Counted from the stretch's first letter, positions 45,276 to 54,167 are shown. The stretch is DNA of 64,000 nucleotides from Mucilaginibacter sp. (GCA_031292485.1 JARLHA010000020.1:122199-186198), one strand, 5' to 3'. Notes: a model not told the origin generated them from the letters alone. Numbers and translations are program-made.

Positions 45276-46097
45276 TTAAAAATGCTCTTTGGTAAAAAAT
45301 GCGTTCACTTTTTGGTTGAAGTCATCCGTATGCTCAATTAACGTTGGGTGCCCCGAATTTGGCACGACCCATAAATATGCTTTCGGGATATTTTTATAGA
45401 TCAGATAGGTATGCTCAACAGGGATCAGGTCACGGTCGCCGCAAATGATCAGCGAAGGGCAGGTTACCTGTTTCATTGCCGAAAGCGGGATATTGGGTTG
45501 AAAATAATCAAGCAAAAATATCTTCCAGTCGTTTTTCTCCTTGTCGGTTTTCCATTTTATGTTTTTCTGCTCGTTATATTGCTTCACCATATCCTTCCAT
45601 AGCGAAGGGATCAGCGCTGTTGAATCGGGCCATAAATTTGCACCTGTCGAGGCCAGTTTGATCACTTTCTCCGGGTGCCGCATGGCCAGCACCAGGGCAT
45701 TAATGCCGCCATCGCTCCAACCTATCACGTAAGTCTTTTTAATGTGCATGGCGTCTAGTAAAGCATTAAAATCGTCCGCCATCATTTCAAAACTTAAGGA
45801 ATCTTTCGGATCGGCGGATTTACCATGGGCACGGCTGTCAACCGCGATCACCATATATTTTTTGTCGAAATAAGGGATTGTTTTGCTGAATGCGGCAATA
45901 CTGCCGCCATTGCCATGGATCAGCAATATTGGTTTACCGGTGCCATAAACTTCGCAATACATTTTTATACCCCTTATATTATAATATTTACCGGCAGACG
46001 GGTTATTACCGTAGGGGATTGGTTTTGTTTGGCTAAAGCAATGAGCAGCAAATAGCTGAGCAAAAAATAAAGCTGTAAATAAAAATTTCCTGTTCAT
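45276..46097 (-). CDS. Secreted alpha/beta hydrolase
   Basis: A protein of 273 residues with a signal peptide ending AHCFSQ. Oxyanion segment PILLIHGNGGS, nucleophile elbow GWSDGG, then Asp in ICGDRDLIP and His in VPNSGHPTLIE, so the catalytic triad is complete. Closest in layout to esterase/lactonase-type hydrolases of Bacteroidota. Substrate unknown. Confidence 0.88.
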   Translation of the reverse strand: MNRKFLFTALFFAQLFAAHCFSQTKPIPYGNNPSAGKYYNIRGIKMYCEVYGTGKPILLIHGNGGSIAAFSKTIPYFDKKYMVIAVDSRAHGKSADPKDSLSFEMMADDFNALLDAMHIKKTYVIGWSDGGINALVLAMRHPEKVIKLASTGANLWPDSTALIPSLWKDMVKQYNEQKNIKWKTDKEKNDWKIFLLDYFQPNIPLSAMKQVTCPSLIICGDRDLIPVEHTYLIYKNIPKAYLWVVPNSGHPTLIEHTDDFNQKVNAFFTKEHF

Positions 46098-46174
46098 AGT
46101 CTGTTAAATTATCAGGCGGGTTTATTTTGTTCGAGGTAATAAATATATATCTTTAAAATTCAATTTTAAATCTA

Positions 46175-47491
46175 ATGCCCGATAAAACTGCAAATTCAAC
46201 CCAAGCAACCGTCCATCGCATCCGGTCCATCGTTGGCGGCTCGCTTGGCAACCTGGTTGAATGGTACGATTGGTATGTTTATTCGGCATTTACCCTTTAT
46301 TTTTCCGGGGTGTTTTTTCCCTCCGACAACCAAACCGTACAGTTATTAAATACCGCGGGCATTTTCGCTATCGGTTTTTTAATGCGGCCCATAGGTGGCT
46401 GGCTGATGGGGTCTTACGCTGATAAAAAAGGGCGCAAAGCGGCGCTAACGTTATCCGTATTGCTGATGAGCATCGGGTCGCTGATGATAGCAGTAGTGCC
46501 TGGTTATAAGCAGATTGGTGTTGCCGCGCCTTTGATTTTAGTTATAGCCCGCATTATTCAGGGTTTAAGCGTTGGCGGCGAATATGGTACGAGCGCCACT
46601 TACCTCAGCGAAATGGCCACCAAAAAGCATCGCGGTTTTTATTCAAGCTTTCAATACGTAACGCTCATCATGGGGCAGCTGATAGCCCTTGGCGTATTGG
46701 TTTTATTACAGCGCGTATTTTTAAGCCCGGCACAATTGCACCAATGGGGCTGGCGTATCCCGTTTGGTATTGGGGCCGTGCTGGCAATAACGGTAATGTA
46801 TTTAAGGCGCAGCATGCAGGAATCTGTTGATTTGGATGACAGTAAACAAAATACCACCCGCGGAACTTTAAAATCACTCATGCAGCATCCGCGTGCGGTT
46901 TTGCTGGTCATTGGCCTGACTATTGGCGGCACGGTAGCCTTTTATACGTTTACAACTTACATGCAAAAGTTTTTGGTGAATACCTCCGGGTTTTCTAAAG
47001 ATAGCGCCACGCTGATATCAGCATTAACGCTTGGGGTTTTCATGCTGCTGCAACCGGTTTTTGGCTTACTGTCAGATAAGATCGGCCGCAAACCTTTGCT
47101 CGTCGGTTTTGGTGTGCTAGGCGCTCTAACCACTTACCCAATCATGAGTACCTTAAGCACCACTAAAGATTTTTGGCCTGCCTTCGCCCTGATTATGTGC
47201 GCGCTGGTAATTGTAAGCGGTTATACGTCCATCAACGCGGTGGTAAAAGCCGAACTCTTCCCGGTTAATGTACGGGCGCTGGGCGTTGGATTTCCGTATG
47301 CTATTGCCGTTTCCCTTTTTGGCGGCACAGCAGAATATGTCGCCCTTGATTTTAAGGATAATCACCACCAGGAATGGTTTTACTGGTATGTTACCATTTG
47401 TATCGTGATCTCGCTGGTGCTGTATATAAGTATGAATGATACCCGTAAATATTCAAAAATAGAGGAGCCCTCAATAAATCTCCCCCTGTAG
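46175..47491 (+). CDS. MFS transporter, metabolite:H+ symporter (KgtP/ShiA-like)
   Basis: A protein of 438 residues with twelve membrane helices. The opening GGSLGNLVEWYDWYVYSAF, loop 2-3 motif GSYADKKGRKAAL, and RIIQGLSVGGEYGTSATYLSEM are the MHS subfamily signature (alpha-ketoglutarate, shikimate, proline/betaine symporters). Probably imports a carboxylate with protons. No catabolic gene neighbour narrows the substrate. Confidence 0.9.
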   Translation: MPDKTANSTQATVHRIRSIVGGSLGNLVEWYDWYVYSAFTLYFSGVFFPSDNQTVQLLNTAGIFAIGFLMRPIGGWLMGSYADKKGRKAALTLSVLLMSIGSLMIAVVPGYKQIGVAAPLILVIARIIQGLSVGGEYGTSATYLSEMATKKHRGFYSSFQYVTLIMGQLIALGVLVLLQRVFLSPAQLHQWGWRIPFGIGAVLAITVMYLRRSMQESVDLDDSKQNTTRGTLKSLMQHPRAVLLVIGLTIGGTVAFYTFTTYMQKFLVNTSGFSKDSATLISALTLGVFMLLQPVFGLLSDKIGRKPLLVGFGVLGALTTYPIMSTLSTTKDFWPAFALIMCALVIVSGYTSINAVVKAELFPVNVRALGVGFPYAIAVSLFGGTAEYVALDFKDNHHQEWFYWYVTICIVISLVLYISMNDTRKYSKIEEPSINLPL

Positions 47492-47511
47492 GGAAGCTTG
47501 TGAAAAACTTA

Positions 47512-48198
47512 TCAAATAATCGGGTTCTCCGAATAAGTTTTCCAAAGTTCATCAACGGTTTTTCCGGTGAGGTCTTTAAATGTGCTATCGGTAAACGTAT
47601 GCTTTCTCAGCCGGATGTCTAATTCCTTTACAATACCGGGTTTAACTTTCTCTTCCACCCAAAGCAGAAAACGAGCGGTTACGCGATAGGCGTTATCATA
47701 GTTTTGCGTGGTTTTATAAGTTGGCAGAGCCCATTTTGCCGCGGCGTTATTTACGCCGAATTTATACCGCGCATAATCTGCAATGCCTTCAGTAAGCCAG
47801 CCCGGGCCGGTACTGTTGCCATAATCCTGTACAATGTGCATCACCTCGTGGGTAATTACATCAATATCTTCCGGGTGCAAATGCATCCAACGGGAGCTAA
47901 TGGTAACTTTGCCATTATCCGTTTCGGCAACGCCTTTATAAGTGGTGTCTATAACAATGGTAACTTCTTTCAGCGTTTTTTTATTATAAGCTTTGGCTAA
48001 TTGAGGGTAAACTGTAAAAAAGGTGTTAACCATCCGGTGCTGTAAGGCTGTATCCAAAGTAGCATCGTAATTGATAAACGTGAGTTTATATTTTCCTTTT
48101 ACGGTAACTGTTGTTGCAGGAATAGTTTGCGCCCCGGCGCTTACAGATGCCACTATAAAACAAACAAAAAACAGGTTAAAGATTAAGAACTTCTTCAT
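47512..48198 (-). CDS. Secreted basic-secretory-protein-like metallopeptidase
   Basis: A protein of 228 residues with signal peptide ending VSAGAQ. Zinc motif HEVMHIVQDYG (H-E-x-x-H) followed by GWLTEGIADYARYKFG, the plant-type BSP family (PF04450) layout with the third ligand in the TEGIADY helix. All visible active-site residues are intact. Probably periplasmic or extracellular. Confidence 0.88.
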   Translation of the reverse strand: MKKFLIFNLFFVCFIVASVSAGAQTIPATTVTVKGKYKLTFINYDATLDTALQHRMVNTFFTVYPQLAKAYNKKTLKEVTIVIDTTYKGVAETDNGKVTISSRWMHLHPEDIDVITHEVMHIVQDYGNSTGPGWLTEGIADYARYKFGVNNAAAKWALPTYKTTQNYDNAYRVTARFLLWVEEKVKPGIVKELDIRLRKHTFTDSTFKDLTGKTVDELWKTYSENPII

Positions 48199-48316
48199 AC
48201 TGCAATAATATCAAATTAAAACTGCCCCGGTTTTTTGGGTATGTAAAAATATGATTACCTCAAGGGGAATTATAACGGCATCAAAAACGCCATAGTTTTA
48301 TAAACTCATTTTGGAT

Positions 48317-48422
48317 TTTAACACGGAGATACGGAGAAGGCACAAAGAGCGCTAAGTTTAAACAATTATAATTTTTTGTTTCTGTGTTCTTAGTGCCTTC
48401 TTAGTGCTCTCTGTGTTTAAAA
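48317..48422. repeat. AACACRGAGA...GAAGGCAC inverted-repeat element
   Basis: Arms of about 40 bases (48317-48356 and 48381-48422) are imperfect inverted copies sharing ACACNGAGA, GAAGGCAC and CTAAG blocks. The 24-base spacer has no gene. This sequence type is common in Bacteroidota intergenic DNA and, from memory, often flanks small GxxExxY-type genes; none is present here. Confidence 0.5.
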
Positions 48423-48505
48423 AATCAATATATTGATTATATATTCTTCCCGAAACGTGAAGACTTTTAATCTTCAACTTAAATCCCTTAGTTAACTAAA
48501 AACCT

Positions 48506-48513
48506 TATTTTTG
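48506..48513 (+). promoter_or_regulatory. -7 box immediately upstream of the argE-like gene
   Basis: TATTTTTG fits TAnnTTTG; it ends 10 bases before ATG 48524, predicting a near-leaderless transcript. A -33 TTTG is not evident. Confidence 0.35.
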
Positions 48514-48523
48514 CCCCATATTT

Positions 48524-49588
48524 ATGACTGAACTAAAAACATTGTCCGAACAGGCGGTAAACTTGCTGCAGGAGTTGATCTCGATACCGTCTTTCAGCCG
48601 GGAAGAAGATAATACAGCTGCCTTGATAGAGAAGTTTTTGCAGGATAAGGGTGTTGAAACCAATCGCAAGCTCAATAATATCTGGGCCTGGAATAAATAT
48701 TTCGATGCCGCAAAACCAACAATACTGCTTAATTCTCACCATGATACGGTAAAGCCTAACCCGGGCTATACCCGCGATCCTTTCGACGCAAAAATTGAAG
48801 ATGGCAAGCTTTTTGGCCTGGGCAGCAATGACGCAGGCGGGTGTTTGGTTTCGTTAATATCGGTGTTTCTTTATTATTATGACAAAAAAGATCTCAAATA
48901 TAACTTTTGCCTGGCAGCCACTGCCGAAGAAGAGGTATCGGGTATTCATGGCCTGGAGTTTATCCTTACAGACCTGGGAAAACTTGATTTTGCGATAGTT
49001 GGAGAACCTACAAAAATGCAATTAGCCGTTGCCGAGCGTGGACTGATGGTATTAGATTGCGTTGCCCACGGCAAGGCCGGCCACGCTGCCCGCGAAGAAG
49101 GTGAAAATGCGATTTACAAAGCATTAACCGATATTGAATGGTTCCGGAACTATCATTTCCCGAAAGAATCAGGGGCGTTCGGACCCGTAAAAATGTCGGT
49201 TACGATTATCAATGCAGGTTCGCAGCATAATGTGGTACCAGCAACCTGTAATTTTACTGTAGATGTAAGGGTGCCGGAAACCTATCGTAACGAAGAAGTT
49301 TTGGAGATCATCAAACAGCATGTAAGCTGCGATGTTACCCCACGCTCCTTAAGGCTCAAGCCTTCAAAAATTGATAAGAGCCATCCCATCGTGCAGGCGG
49401 GCATTGCCTTGGGTCGCATTACCTATGGTTCGCCAACCACATCCGACCAGGCGCTGCTTGACATTCCATCTTTAAAAATAGGACCCGGGGATTCGGCACG
49501 GTCACACATGGCGGATGAGTTTGTTTATGTAGAGGAAATTGGCGGGGGAATTGAGTTGTACATTAAAATGCTGGAACAGATAATTTGA
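48524..49588 (+). CDS. argE: M20 family deacylase of arginine biosynthesis (ArgE-like)
   Basis: A protein of 354 residues. Metal ligands: His in LLNSHHDTVKPNPG, Asp in LGSNDAGG, Glu pair in ATAEEEVSGIHGLE, Asp/Glu in VGEPTKMQ, and a final His in ARSHMADEFV. The central dimerisation lid carries VDVRVPETYRN. It precedes argH with only a small repeat element between. In Bacteroidota this enzyme removes the N-acyl group (acetyl or succinyl) from ornithine/citrulline intermediates; the exact acyl group is inferred from family knowledge, not from the sequence. Confidence 0.87.
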   Translation: MTELKTLSEQAVNLLQELISIPSFSREEDNTAALIEKFLQDKGVETNRKLNNIWAWNKYFDAAKPTILLNSHHDTVKPNPGYTRDPFDAKIEDGKLFGLGSNDAGGCLVSLISVFLYYYDKKDLKYNFCLAATAEEEVSGIHGLEFILTDLGKLDFAIVGEPTKMQLAVAERGLMVLDCVAHGKAGHAAREEGENAIYKALTDIEWFRNYHFPKESGAFGPVKMSVTIINAGSQHNVVPATCNFTVDVRVPETYRNEEVLEIIKQHVSCDVTPRSLRLKPSKIDKSHPIVQAGIALGRITYGSPTTSDQALLDIPSLKIGPGDSARSHMADEFVYVEEIGGGIELYIKMLEQII

Positions 49589-49589
49589 T

Positions 49590-50060
49590 TTACGAATTAC
49601 GATTTACGAATTACGATTTTTTGGTTGTTCATTAATTTTAGATTATGTTTAGCTATAAAAAAACCTGTAGCCATGACAAAAGAAGAACTTAAACAAAGAA
49701 CCAAAAATTATTCGTTAGCAAATGCAAGATAAGTACTTAGCCTTCCATACAATATTGTTAACAAAAAATATGCTGACCAATTAAATAGAAGTGCAAGCTC
49801 TACAGGAGCAAATTACCGCGCCGCTTGCAGAGCGAAATCAAAAAATGATTTTATAAACAAATTAAAGATAGTTGAAGAGGAGTTGGACGAGACCTTGTTC
49901 TTTTTAGAATTGCTGATTGAATTAAATCCTCAGATAACAGAAAAAATTGATCCGATTTATAAGGAAGGAAACGAACTTCTTTCTATTATTGTTGCCGCGT
50001 TAAATACCTTACGCGGAAATTGATCTTACGAATTCGTAATTCGTAAATCGTAATTCGTAA
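49590..50060. mobile_element. Small element with perfect 26-bp inverted ends carrying a four-helix-bundle gene
   Basis: The ends 49590-49615 and 50035-50060 are exact inverted copies (26 of 26), each made of two TTACGAATTACG sub-repeats. The right side adds a 14-base palindrome TTACGAATTCGTAA at 50026-50039. The 419-base interior holds one gene of the four-helix-bundle (23S rRNA intervening-sequence) family. It begins two bases after the argE-like stop and ends six bases before argH, so it looks inserted into an argE-argH operon. No transposase is encoded. Confidence 0.6.
49673..50023 (+). pseudogene. Four-helix-bundle (IVS/S23-type) protein gene with in-frame stop
   Basis: Read from ATG 49673, the frame runs MTKEELKQRTKNYSLANAR, meets TAA at 49730-49732, and continues in the same frame to TGA 50021-50023. 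The second part, with SASSTGANYRAACRAKSKND and KIVEEELDETLFFLELLIE, is the conserved core of the family first found in 23S rRNA intervening sequences and as Avd-like accessory proteins. Apart from one codon (TAA, one change from AAA) the 116-codon frame is intact, so decay is recent, or the stop is read through. There is no ATG after the stop. Confidence 0.75.
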
Positions 50061-50066
50061 ATTAAA

Positions 50067-51404
50067 ATGGCTAAAATCTGGCAAAAGTCCGTCACCGTTA
50101 ATGAACTGGTAGAAAATTTCACCGTTGGTCGCGACCGCGAGTTTGACCTGCAAATGGCGGCTTTTGATGTTTTAGGATCATTGGCCCATACCCAAATGCT
50201 TGAAAGCATTGGTTTGATGAGCGCTGAAGATCTCCAATTGGTTCAAAAGGAACTTAAAAATATTTATGCTGCTATTGAGGAAGGTAAATTCACCATTCAG
50301 CCCGAGGTGGAGGACGTACACTCGCAGGTTGAACTGTTACTTACCCAGCGCATCGGCGATGCCGGTAAAAAGATCCATAGCGGCCGCTCGCGCAACGACC
50401 AGGTTTTGGTCGACCTGAAACTATTCTTCAGGCACGAGTTGCAACAGGTGGTTGAAGAGACCGAAACCCTGTTCCGCCAGCTGATCGAACTAAGCGAAAA
50501 ACATAAAGATGTTTTACTGCCCGGCTATACACACTTGCAAATAGCCATGCCGTCCTCCTTCGGCTTGTGGTTTGGCGCTTATGCCGAGAGCCTGGCCGAC
50601 GACCTGGAAATGGTTTTGGCCGCCTGGAAGATCACCAATAAAAACCCTTTGGGTTCCGCCGCAGGTTACGGCTCATCTTTCCCGCTTAACCGTACTTTAA
50701 CAACAAAGCTATTGGGCTTTGATAGCCTGAATTATAATGTAGTTTACGCCCAGATGGGCCGGGGAAAAACAGAGCGCGTGATAGCGCAGGCATTATCATC
50801 CATCGCGGCCACATTGGCCAAAATGGCCATGGATCAGGCGCTTTATTTAAGCCAGAATTTTGCATTTGTAAGCTACCCCGATACATTAACCACAGGCAGC
50901 AGCATCATGCCGCACAAAAAAAACCCGGATGTTTGGGAAATTATGCGCGGCAAATGTAACCGCCTTCAGGCCTTGCCAAATGATGTGGCCATGATGATCA
51001 CCAACCTGCCATCCGGCTATCACCGCGAACTGCAATTGTTAAAAGAACTGCTGTTCCCGGCCTTCACCGATCTGAAGAACTGCCTGCAGATGGCCACATT
51101 TATGCTGCAAAACATCAGCGTAAATAAGGATATATTGAACGACCCCAAATATGCCTACCTCTTCAGCGTGGAAGAAGTTAACCGCATGGTGCTAAGCGGT
51201 ACCCCATTCCGTGATGCCTACAAACAGGTTGGGTACGCTATTGAAAAAGGCGAATTTAACCCTGATAAAACAGTTAACCATACCCACGAAGGCAGTATCG
51301 GCAATTTGGGTAATGAGCAAATTACCGCCGGAATGGATAAAGTATTGAAAAGTTTTGATTTTGGGAAGGTGGAGACGGCAATTCAAAAGTTAGTACAACG
51401 TTAA
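50067..51404 (+). CDS. argH: Argininosuccinate lyase
   Basis: A protein of 445 residues. It has the fumarase/aspartase superfamily signature GSSIMPHKKNPDVWEIMRGK (with the catalytic Ser), the N-terminal EDVHSQVELLLTQRIGDAGKKIHSGRSRNDQV, and LPGYTHLQIAMPSSFGLW. It cleaves argininosuccinate to arginine and fumarate, the last step of arginine synthesis. The upstream argE-like gene fits the pathway; the 478-base gap between them is taken up by the inverted-repeat element. Confidence 0.95.
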   Translation: MAKIWQKSVTVNELVENFTVGRDREFDLQMAAFDVLGSLAHTQMLESIGLMSAEDLQLVQKELKNIYAAIEEGKFTIQPEVEDVHSQVELLLTQRIGDAGKKIHSGRSRNDQVLVDLKLFFRHELQQVVEETETLFRQLIELSEKHKDVLLPGYTHLQIAMPSSFGLWFGAYAESLADDLEMVLAAWKITNKNPLGSAAGYGSSFPLNRTLTTKLLGFDSLNYNVVYAQMGRGKTERVIAQALSSIAATLAKMAMDQALYLSQNFAFVSYPDTLTTGSSIMPHKKNPDVWEIMRGKCNRLQALPNDVAMMITNLPSGYHRELQLLKELLFPAFTDLKNCLQMATFMLQNISVNKDILNDPKYAYLFSVEEVNRMVLSGTPFRDAYKQVGYAIEKGEFNPDKTVNHTHEGSIGNLGNEQITAGMDKVLKSFDFGKVETAIQKLVQR

Positions 51405-51456
51405 TTAAGTTAACAGGCGATAAACATTTGTTTTTAATATTTTATTATATTTGTGT

Positions 51457-51663
51457 ATGGTGATTGAAAACGCAGATAAAGACAAAATAACAATTACAAT
51501 TCCATCTTCGATTGATAGGTTTGGCCTGCAACGTATTATAGATTACCTGAAATATCTTGAACTAACGTCGAAATCCAAAGCTACCCAAGCCGACGCTGAT
51601 AAATTGGCCGAAGAGACCAACTCCTCCTGGTGGGAGGCGAATAAATCAAGATTTAATAAGTGA
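51457..51663 (+). CDS. Antitoxin of a PIN-domain toxin-antitoxin pair
   Basis: A protein of 68 residues from ATG 51457 (a TTG six bases upstream is possible). It starts MVIENADKDKITITIPSSID and ends in an acidic-to-basic helix EETNSSWWEANKSRFNK, the usual C-terminal toxin-binding tail. Its stop overlaps the GTG start of the PIN toxin by 4 bases (GTGA), so the two are coupled. DNA-binding fold not assigned. Confidence 0.7.
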   Translation: MVIENADKDKITITIPSSIDRFGLQRIIDYLKYLELTSKSKATQADADKLAEETNSSWWEANKSRFNK

Positions 51664-52100
51664 AAATCATCGTCGATGCCAATATTGTTTACAGCGGTAT
51701 ATTGAACTCTAACGGAAAAATTGGCGATCTGTTAATTAATTCCCAAAAGTATTTCAAGTTTATTTCACCTGAATTTTTACGGCATGAAATCAGGTCCAAA
51801 TATGAGAAAATTGCCAGGGCATCAGGTATGAGCCTCGAATCAGTTATGGAAACAGAATATTTGGTTTGTAAAGACATTAACTTTATCTCGGAGGAGCAAA
51901 TCAACCACGAATTTTGGGATGAGGCCTTTGACCTGGTGAAAGACATTGACTTGAAGGATATTCAATATGTCGCGTTCGCCAAACAATTTAAATGCAAGAT
52001 TTGGTCGGGCGACAAAAAGCTGACGACAGGTTTGACGAGCAAAGGCTTTGATAAGATAGTCACCACTAATGATCTGGTGGCAATAAGAGACAAAAAATAA
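51660..52100 (+). CDS. PIN-domain ribonuclease toxin (VapC-like)
   Basis: A protein of 146 residues, GTG start. Acidic residues of a PIN nuclease are present: D5 in IVDANIVYSG, E in FLRHEIRSKYEK, D in DIDLKDIQYVAFAKQF, and D in IWSGDKKLTTGL. Expected to cut RNA when free of its antitoxin. Sequence type is closer to the general PIN (COG2405-like) group than to classical VapC. Confidence 0.78.
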   Translation: MKIIVDANIVYSGILNSNGKIGDLLINSQKYFKFISPEFLRHEIRSKYEKIARASGMSLESVMETEYLVCKDINFISEEQINHEFWDEAFDLVKDIDLKDIQYVAFAKQFKCKIWSGDKKLTTGLTSKGFDKIVTTNDLVAIRDKK

Positions 52101-52107
52101 ATTAACC

Positions 52108-52305
52108 ATGCACGGACGAAACCGCGAAGACATTTACCCCGGCCTTGAAGTTGATATTATCCTTAAAAAAGATCAGCGTTCAGGAAAAAAGACCCGCGGG
52201 ATTGTAAAAGACCTGCTAACCAGCGCCCCATATCACTCCCGCGGTATCAAAGTAAGGCTGGAAGACGGGCAGGTTGGCCGGGTTGCTGAGATCGTTGAAG
52301 AATAG
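52108..52305 (+). CDS. YwbE family protein
   Basis: A protein of 65 residues. The sequence NREDIYPGLEVDIILKKDQRSG followed by GIVKDLLTSAPYHSRGIKVRLEDGQVGRV is the complete YwbE (DUF2196) domain, a small SH3-like barrel of unknown function. It lies 7 bases after the PIN toxin and is probably co-transcribed by proximity rather than function. Confidence 0.88.
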   Translation: MHGRNREDIYPGLEVDIILKKDQRSGKKTRGIVKDLLTSAPYHSRGIKVRLEDGQVGRVAEIVEE

Positions 52306-52427
52306 TTCGTGAATCATAGCCTGTTGATAAATTATGCATAAATCCTATTAAAAAGATTAAATTCACTATAATTGCTATGGTCTATCGACAATGGACAAAT
52401 ATGGACCTTGAACCGAAATAAACTGAT

Positions 52428-53120
52428 ATGTCAAAATCCATAAGACCTGATAGAAGATTCTTTTTCCGCCTCGATGCGCATTACCGTCTGATGATCGCCC
52501 TAACGGTTAGTGCAATTGTTTTTTTTCTGCTCAGAGGCAAAATAACAACGCCTGCTTTAATATTGGTGGTTTGGATAGGCTGTGCATTAACGGTGATCGT
52601 ATTGAACTGGATCATTATCTTTTCGTCACACCCGCTTGAGGTGAGGAAGATAGCCAAATTGCAGGATTCAAGCCGGACATTCCTTTTTGCATTTATTACT
52701 ACTGCCTCGGTAGTAAGTCTGGGGGCTATTGTTTATTTATTAAAATCCACCAAAGGGTTGCCTGGAGCTGCAAAAAATGAACACATCCTATTAGCTATTG
52801 GCGCAGTGATTATTTCGTGGTTTTTGCTGCACACCATTTATACTTTACGATATGCCCATTTATATTATGACCCGGATACTGATATAGACGGGCAGACAAA
52901 AGCCATTGGAGGGCTTCAATTTCCGGGTAAGGTTCAGCCGGATTACCTCGAATTTGTTTACTTCTCGTTCATTGTTGGTATGACGTTCCAGGTGTCAGAT
53001 GTCGAAATATCCTCGCGCCGGATCCGCCGTGTTTGCCTGGTACACTCATTGATATCGTTTGCATTTAATACCGCGATATTGGCGCTGAGTATTAATATAA
53101 TTTCGGGTATGGTGTCGTAG
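52428..53120 (+). CDS. DUF1345 family membrane protein
   Basis: A protein of 230 residues with five to six hydrophobic helices. The conserved FVYFSFIVGMTFQVSDVEISSRRIRR segment marks DUF1345. Function unknown. It ends directly against an inverted-repeat element. Confidence 0.85.
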   Translation: MSKSIRPDRRFFFRLDAHYRLMIALTVSAIVFFLLRGKITTPALILVVWIGCALTVIVLNWIIIFSSHPLEVRKIAKLQDSSRTFLFAFITTASVVSLGAIVYLLKSTKGLPGAAKNEHILLAIGAVIISWFLLHTIYTLRYAHLYYDPDTDIDGQTKAIGGLQFPGKVQPDYLEFVYFSFIVGMTFQVSDVEISSRRIRRVCLVHSLISFAFNTAILALSINIISGMVS

Positions 53121-53243
53121 TCTGAACTCGAATTTGTCGAATTTTTGGAATTAAAGAATTACCGGTATTTTTGGCAATGCGGTTCATCGCCACTAACTTA
53201 ATAATTCCACAAATTCGATAAATTCCAAAAATTCGAGTTCAGA
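53121..53243. repeat. Inverted-repeat element, TCTGAACTCGAATTT family
   Basis: Perfect 15-base outer arms (53121-53135 and 53229-53243). Further in, CGAATTT and TTTTTGGAATT blocks appear in both arms in a different order. It fills the whole gap between the convergent DUF1345 and DUF72 genes and could double as a terminator. No gene inside. Confidence 0.55.
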
Positions 53244-53249
53244 CAAGAA

Positions 53250-54167
53250 TTATGCAAACAACCCTTTATCATTATCCAAAAAATGGGACCGTTTAAGGTC
53301 TAATCCTAATTCATGGTTGATCTGTTTAACTACATAATCAGCCAGCCGTGGCGAAAATTCTTCTTCGTGCTGGTGCATCAAAAACCAAACTGATTGAAGC
53401 CCCATCCGGCCCCATTGCTTGATGCGTGCAACCCATTCATCAACACGGGCATAATCGGTAGGGTGGAGGCCATTACCCACAAAACGTATGAACGCATGTG
53501 GCGTAGGCAGCTGCATATGTACAACATCCCTGCGGCCGGAGGCATCGGTTATTACAGCGCCTGTTTTAAGTTCATGCAGCAAGTTAAAAATAGCATCCCG
53601 GTTTTCGGGGTTGGCAAACCACTCTTTATGCCTCAATTCTAAAAATACCGGTACATCTTTTGGCAGGTGCTCCAAATAAGCCTTTAAATCGGGCAGACTT
53701 TTAGGTGTAAAATTATCGCCCACCTGCAAAAATAGCGGGCCGAGGTTTTCGCCAAAAGCCATAATGCCTTCGTAGTATTTAGTAGTGATCTCATCTGCAT
53801 TTTTTAATCTGCGGATATGCGTAATAGTTTGCGAAAATTTTGGACAAAACTTAAAACCCGGGTTTGGCGCAGCTTTTTCCTTCCATTTTAAAATGGTGTC
53901 CGGGCCGTAAATATTATAAAAGGTAGCATTCAACTCAATACAGTCAAAGTGCTTTACATATTCATCCAAAAAATTGGCTTCTTTGGTTTTAAGCGGATAG
54001 ATCTGGCCCACCCATTCTTTACGGCCCCATTTAGCGCAGCCAATGTGGACTTGTAAAGGCTGGTCGCCTTTTGCCTCGTTTAAGGTTTTGATAGTCAATT
54101 CCGGGTCAGGCGGAAGGGTAAAATCTACTTCTGCCAGTTCTTCGGGTTTTACACGGCCAAATTCCAT
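53250..54167 (-). CDS. DUF72 family protein
   Basis: A protein of 305 residues. The segments HIGCAKWGRKEWVGQIYPLKTKEANFLDEYVKHFDCIELNATFYNI and FKFCPKFSQTITHIRRL, and later LFLQVGDNFTP and VPVFLELRHKEWF, match the DUF72 TIM-barrel family (YecE-like). Biochemical function not known. Confidence 0.88.
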   Translation of the reverse strand: MEFGRVKPEELAEVDFTLPPDPELTIKTLNEAKGDQPLQVHIGCAKWGRKEWVGQIYPLKTKEANFLDEYVKHFDCIELNATFYNIYGPDTILKWKEKAAPNPGFKFCPKFSQTITHIRRLKNADEITTKYYEGIMAFGENLGPLFLQVGDNFTPKSLPDLKAYLEHLPKDVPVFLELRHKEWFANPENRDAIFNLLHELKTGAVITDASGRRDVVHMQLPTPHAFIRFVGNGLHPTDYARVDEWVARIKQWGRMGLQSVWFLMHQHEEEFSPRLADYVVKQINHELGLDLKRSHFLDNDKGLFA

